Shown here: piece by piece, positions 60,756 to 64,000 of the stretch | Layout: each line of letters opens with the position of its first letter | Position numbering within the stretch: the stretch's first letter is position 1 | NCBI GenBank assembly: GCA_036563665.1 | Contig: DATCLY010000058.1 | Span: 92,812-156,811, forward strand | Source of the DNA: FEN-1219 sp036563665 | Lineage (GTDB): Bacteria > Pseudomonadota > Gammaproteobacteria > Steroidobacterales > Rariloculaceae | Length of the DNA stretch: 64,000 nt | Reading direction: 5' to 3' | Made by a program: the position numbers and the translations under genes | Notes under the pieces: model-generated | The model's database searches: none | What the model saw: the letters and a program-made list of their open reading frames with translations, nothing else | What the model was told of the DNA's origin: nothing

Positions 60756-62429
60756 ATGTATCGGTACGATGAATTCGATCACAAGCTCGTCGGCGAGCGC
60801 ATCGCCCAGTTCCGCCGCCAGGTGAAGCGGCGCCTCGCGGGCGAGCTCACCGAGGACCAGTTCCGGCCGCTCCGGCTCATGAACGGCGTGTATCTGCAGC
60901 TGCACGCGTACATGCTGCGCGTCAACGTGCCCTACGGCACGCTGTCGTCGCGGCAGCTGCGCAAGCTCGCGCACATCGCGCGCGTCTACGACCGCGGCTT
61001 CGGTCACTTCACCACGCGGCAGAACATCCAGTATCACTGGGCCAAGCTCGAGCAGGTGCCGGACATCCTGGAGGAGCTCGCGTCCGTCGAGGTCACCTCC
61101 ATCCAGTCCTCGGGCAACTGCGTCCGCAACATCACGTCCGATCAGTACGCCGGCCGCGCCAAGGACGAGATCGAGGATCCGCGCGTGTACTGCGAGCTCC
61201 TGCGGCAGTACTCGGTGCTGCACCCCGAGTTCTCGTACCTGCCGCGCAAGTTCAAGATCGCCGTCACCGGCTCGCCGCACGATCGCGCGGCCGTGGCCAT
61301 TCACGACATCGGCTTGCGCATGCATCGGAACGAGGCCGGCGAGCCCGGCTTCGAGGTGCTCGTCGGCGGGGGTCTCGGCCGCACGCCGTACATCGCGCAC
61401 ACGATCCGCGAGTGGCTGCCGAAGCAGCACCTGCTCGCGTACGTGGAGGCCATCCTGCGCGTTTACAACATGTACGGGCGCCGCGACAACATCTGGAAGG
61501 CGCGCATCAAGATCATCGTCAACCAGATGGGCATCGACCGTTACCGCGAGCTCGTGGAGCGCGAGTTCGAGGCGATCAAGGACAGCCCGCTGCAGGTGCC
61601 GCCCGAGGAGCTCGAGCGCATCGAGCGTTATTTCGCGCCGCCTGCATACGAGCGGCTCGAGGACCAGCACGAGGCGCTCGCGAAGCTCCGGCAGGCGGAC
61701 CGCGCCTTCGATCGCTGGTGCCGGACCAACGTGGCCGAGCACAAGGTGCCGGGCTACGCCATCGTGAACATCTCGCTCAAGGCGCCCGGCAAGCCGCCCG
61801 GGGACATCACGGCGGACAAGATGGACGCGGTGGCCGATCTGGCCGACCGCTACAGCTTCGGCGAGATCCGCGTGTCGCACCGGCAGAACCTCGTGCTCGT
61901 GGACGTGAAGCAGTCGGATCTCTACGAGCTCTGGCACAAGCTCGCCGCGCTGGAGCTCGCCACGCCGAACGTGGGCCTCCTGACCGACATCGTCTGCTGC
62001 CCGGGGCTCGACTACTGCGGGCTCGCGAACGCGCGCTCCATGCCGGTCGCGCGCGACATCAGCCGGCACTTCGCCGACTTCGAGCGCCTCGCCGAGATCG
62101 GCCAGTTCACGATCAACATCTCCGGCTGCATGAACGCCTGCGGCCACCATCACGTGGGCCACGTCGGCATCCTGGGCGTCGACAAGCGCAATCAGGAGTT
62201 CTTCCAGATCACCCTGGGCGGCTCCTCCGACGAGCGCCCGGCGCTCGGCGACCGGCTCGGCCCCGGCCTGCGCCAGGACCAGGTGCCCGCCGCCATGGAA
62301 GCCATCGTGAGCAAGTACCTGGAGCTGCGGGCGGACGGCGAGCGGTTCCTCGACACTTATCGCCGCGTCGGCATCGAGCCGTTCAAGGCGGCCGTGTACG
62401 GCGACGCGGACGCCAAAGCCGCGGCGTGA
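60756..62429 (+). CDS. cysI: Nitrite/sulfite reductase (assimilatory sulfite reductase haemoprotein)
   Basis: Reduces sulfite to sulfide with six electrons using sirohaem and a [4Fe-4S] cluster. A 557-residue protein with the duplicated half-domains of the family. Cluster/sirohaem cysteines are in CCPGLDYCG (414-421) and SGCMNACGHHH (C458, C462); GHFTTRQNIQYHW and FGEIRVSHRQNLVL are the matching substrate-side arginine regions of each half. No flavoprotein partner (CysJ) is present, so the donor may be ferredoxin or similar. GTGA overlap with the DUF934 gene. Confidence 0.93.
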   Translation: MYRYDEFDHKLVGERIAQFRRQVKRRLAGELTEDQFRPLRLMNGVYLQLHAYMLRVNVPYGTLSSRQLRKLAHIARVYDRGFGHFTTRQNIQYHWAKLEQVPDILEELASVEVTSIQSSGNCVRNITSDQYAGRAKDEIEDPRVYCELLRQYSVLHPEFSYLPRKFKIAVTGSPHDRAAVAIHDIGLRMHRNEAGEPGFEVLVGGGLGRTPYIAHTIREWLPKQHLLAYVEAILRVYNMYGRRDNIWKARIKIIVNQMGIDRYRELVEREFEAIKDSPLQVPPEELERIERYFAPPAYERLEDQHEALAKLRQADRAFDRWCRTNVAEHKVPGYAIVNISLKAPGKPPGDITADKMDAVADLADRYSFGEIRVSHRQNLVLVDVKQSDLYELWHKLAALELATPNVGLLTDIVCCPGLDYCGLANARSMPVARDISRHFADFERLAEIGQFTINISGCMNACGHHHVGHVGILGVDKRNQEFFQITLGGSSDERPALGDRLGPGLRQDQVPAAMEAIVSKYLELRADGERFLDTYRRVGIEPFKAAVYGDADAKAAA

Positions 62430-62974
62430 CTGCGCTGGTCAAGGACGGGCGGCTCGTCGACGATCCGTTCGTCGACGCGAGCGGCGCGGAGTCGATCCCC
62501 GCCGACGGGCCCGTGATCGTGAGCCTCGAGCAGTGGCAGGCCGGGCGCGACGCGCTGATCGCGCGCGGCACGCCGCTCGGCATCAGGCTCCGCAGCGACC
62601 AGCATCCCGAGGCCATCGCGAACGACGTCGAGCGTTTCGCGGTCATCGCGCTCGAGTTCCCGAAGTTTCGCGACGGCCGCGCCTACTCGTACGCGCGGCT
62701 CCTTCGCGAGCGCTACGGCTACCGCGGAGAGCTGCGGGCGGTGGGCGACGTGCTCATGGAGCAGCTGCACTTCATGCTGCGCGTGGGCTTCGACGCGTTC
62801 GAGATCAAGGAGCCGGATCCGCTCGCGGCTTACCGCACGGCGCTCGCCGAGTTCTCCGTGTGGTACCAGCCGACGGGCGACGGCCGTCCCACCGCCATGC
62901 AGCTGCGCCGCGGGCCGCTGCCGCCTCAGGCGAGCAGCGCGGCGAGCGACGACACCAACGGCTTCATCGAGTAG
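62426..62974 (+). CDS. DUF934-family protein of the sulfite reductase operon
   Basis: A 182-residue protein of the DUF934 family, always found with CysI/DUF2849. It shows LGIRLRSDQHPEAIANDVERFAVIALEF, YSYARLLRERYGY and GDVLMEQLHFMLRVGFDAFE. Proposed as an electron-transfer or assembly partner, not proved. GTG start; its last 49 bp overlap the end of hemD on the opposite strand. Confidence 0.9.
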   Translation: MTALVKDGRLVDDPFVDASGAESIPADGPVIVSLEQWQAGRDALIARGTPLGIRLRSDQHPEAIANDVERFAVIALEFPKFRDGRAYSYARLLRERYGYRGELRAVGDVLMEQLHFMLRVGFDAFEIKEPDPLAAYRTALAEFSVWYQPTGDGRPTAMQLRRGPLPPQASSAASDDTNGFIE

Positions 62975-63759
62975 CTGTCCGTCGGCATCGCGTCGACGCG
63001 GAAGCCGGACGCTTCGAGCTCCGCGGCGACCACCGGCCCGACGGCCGCCACGCGCGTGCGCGCGAGGCCGCTGGCGAGCGTCTCGGCGAGGCCGCGCGCC
63101 GCGGCCACCGCACGCAGCCGTTCCACCTGCGACTTGCTCGTGAAGGCGATGGCGTCGATGCCGCCCGCCGCGAGCCGCTCGATGAGCTCCGCCACGCGCT
63201 CGTCGTCCGCAGCCGAGGCGTACACGTAGGGAGCCACGGCGTCCACCTCGGCGCCCCGGGCGCGCAGGTGGTCGGCGAGCTTCGTGTCCTGATCGGGGCT
63301 GTAGAGCTGCACGGCGACGCGCGCGCCGGCCACGTCCAGGCGGTCGAGCGCGGCAATCAGGCCGTCGGTGGTGGGCTCCGACGCCGCGGCGTCCACCTCG
63401 AGCCCCGCACGCTGCAGCGCGCGCCGCGGCTTCGGTCCCCGCACGACCTTGGTGGTGACCCGCAGCGCGTCCAGGAAACGCTGCTCGAGCCCGGCGTCGC
63501 GGGCGAAGCGCAGCAGGCGCTCCACGCCTTCGCCGGTGTAGAACACGACGACGCGCGGCGGCGCCGCGACGAAGCGCTCGATCCACGCCGTCACCGGACC
63601 CGCGTCCGCGTCCACGATGCTGACGAGCGGGCAGCGCACGACAGTCGCGCCGCGCCGCTCCAGCAGGCCGGCGAGCACGTCGAGCTGCCGGGCCTCGGGA
63701 ACGGCCACCGTCTTGCCGGCGAGCGGCGTGTCATGACCGCCTGGCGACGCTTCGCTCAT
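62926..63759 (-). CDS. hemD: Uroporphyrinogen-III synthase
   Basis: Closes and inverts ring D of hydroxymethylbilane to uroporphyrinogen III, the branch point to haem and sirohaem. A 277-residue protein with two alternating Rossmann-like domains; similarities are weak in this family but include FYTGEGVERLL, PKPRRALQRAGLE, AFTSKSQVERL and the C-terminal AVGPVVAAELEASGF. Convergent with the sulfite reductase operon, whose enzyme needs sirohaem. No hemC, cysG or hemX is beside it. Confidence 0.87.
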   Translation of the reverse strand: MSEASPGGHDTPLAGKTVAVPEARQLDVLAGLLERRGATVVRCPLVSIVDADAGPVTAWIERFVAAPPRVVVFYTGEGVERLLRFARDAGLEQRFLDALRVTTKVVRGPKPRRALQRAGLEVDAAASEPTTDGLIAALDRLDVAGARVAVQLYSPDQDTKLADHLRARGAEVDAVAPYVYASAADDERVAELIERLAAGGIDAIAFTSKSQVERLRAVAAARGLAETLASGLARTRVAAVGPVVAAELEASGFRVDAMPTDSYSMKPLVSSLAALLA

Positions 63760-63805
63760 GTCACGAGGTTAGCCGACAGCGCGCCGCAGGCGAAAGCGCC
63801 CCCTG

Positions 63806-64000
63806 TGGGAGCGGCTTTCCAGCCGCGATTCTTCAGCGCCAAGACCCGCGCCAACGCTTCGCGGCGTGGATCGCATGTGCCCCTTCCAGCACGCTCGCGC
63901 ACAGGACGTGCGCGCGCGAGGCTACAGGGAAGTATTCACGCCGGTGCTGGAAGGGGCACATGCGAGCCGCGCCGCCTGCGGTAACGCAAGAATCGCGGCT
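63806..64000. repeat. Composite palindromic repeat, copy 3 (runs off the right edge)
   Basis: Left end TGGGAGCGGCTTTCCAGCC at 63806, about 45 bp upstream of hemD. The inner pair GCATGTGCCCCTTCCAGCAC near 63879 and its complement near 63942-63963 are the same arms as in copy 1, and the loop carries the reverse-oriented CTACAGGGA element. The right outer arm has begun (GAATCGCGGCT) when the window ends. Confidence 0.85.

Noticed and set aside
1..64000. CRISPR arrays, tRNA or rRNA genes, integrases, insertion sequences
   Set aside because: No regularly spaced repeats, cloverleaf-like genes with CCA ends, rRNA motifs or transposase frames were seen on either strand by reading.

Overview
The window is about 70% G+C, packed with genes, and has no rRNA, tRNA, CRISPR array or intact mobile element that I can see. 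The gene set points to a Gram-negative gammaproteobacterium, possibly from the Xanthomonadales/Nevskiales/Steroidobacter side or an uncultured relative. The evidence is two TonB-dependent receptors, bacterioferritin/Bfd, an fds-type formate dehydrogenase, hpn hopanoid genes, the DUF2849-CysI-DUF934 sulfite reductase module and REP-like palindromes. The lineage is an inference; the individual gene calls are mostly firm.

Layout. 0-5.4 kb: C-terminal part of LigD, an M2 (ACE-like) lipoprotein peptidase, a composite palindromic repeat, apt and a sulfotransferase. 5.3-19.5 kb: ispA diverges from an eleven-gene same-strand run that interleaves hopanoid genes (SQS-type squalene synthase, hpnG, hpnN, hpnA, then hpnH, hpnB, hpnM) with the mevalonate pathway (mvaD, phosphomevalonate kinase, an HMG-CoA reductase-mevalonate kinase fusion, idi). 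A frameshifted GNAT remnant follows. 19.7-24.4 kb, minus strand: HMG-CoA synthase, a TPR-LuxR regulator and an acyl-CoA-dehydrogenase-like flavoprotein. Together these genes run from acetoacetyl-CoA to squalene and on to modification and transport of hopanoids. Acetoacetyl-CoA thiolase and squalene-hopene cyclase are not in the window.

24.6-36.8 kb: DUF7009 gene, fdsGBA, fdsD and fdhD (NAD-dependent formate dehydrogenase), pabB and a fused folK-folP (folate), two-domain 2-hydroxyacid dehydrogenase, glutathione-dependent formaldehyde dehydrogenase and a small cytochrome c. Formaldehyde could be oxidised through formate to CO2 with NADH. 36.8-44.3 kb: TonB receptor, two-component pair, bfd behind a Fur-box-like palindrome, bacterioferritin and a second TonB receptor. 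44.4-50.9 kb: TerC-type membrane protein, thioesterase, metallo-beta-lactamase-fold hydrolase, 2-hydroxyacid dehydrogenase, DUF6152 protein with an unknown partner, UMF1-type MFS transporter, TfpX/TfpZ-like protein.

51-64 kb: FabD-like acyltransferase, fused ATP sulfurylase-APS kinase, an FAD-linked oxidase preceded on the minus strand by a well-matched GEMM-I cyclic-di-GMP riboswitch, lipoprotein hydrolase, orphan MacB/FtsX-type permease, M23 peptidase, DUF1348 protein, an intergenic region with three DnaA-box-like sites, the sulfite reductase operon and hemD (uroporphyrinogen III, the siroheme precursor). A third copy of the composite palindromic repeat runs off the right edge.
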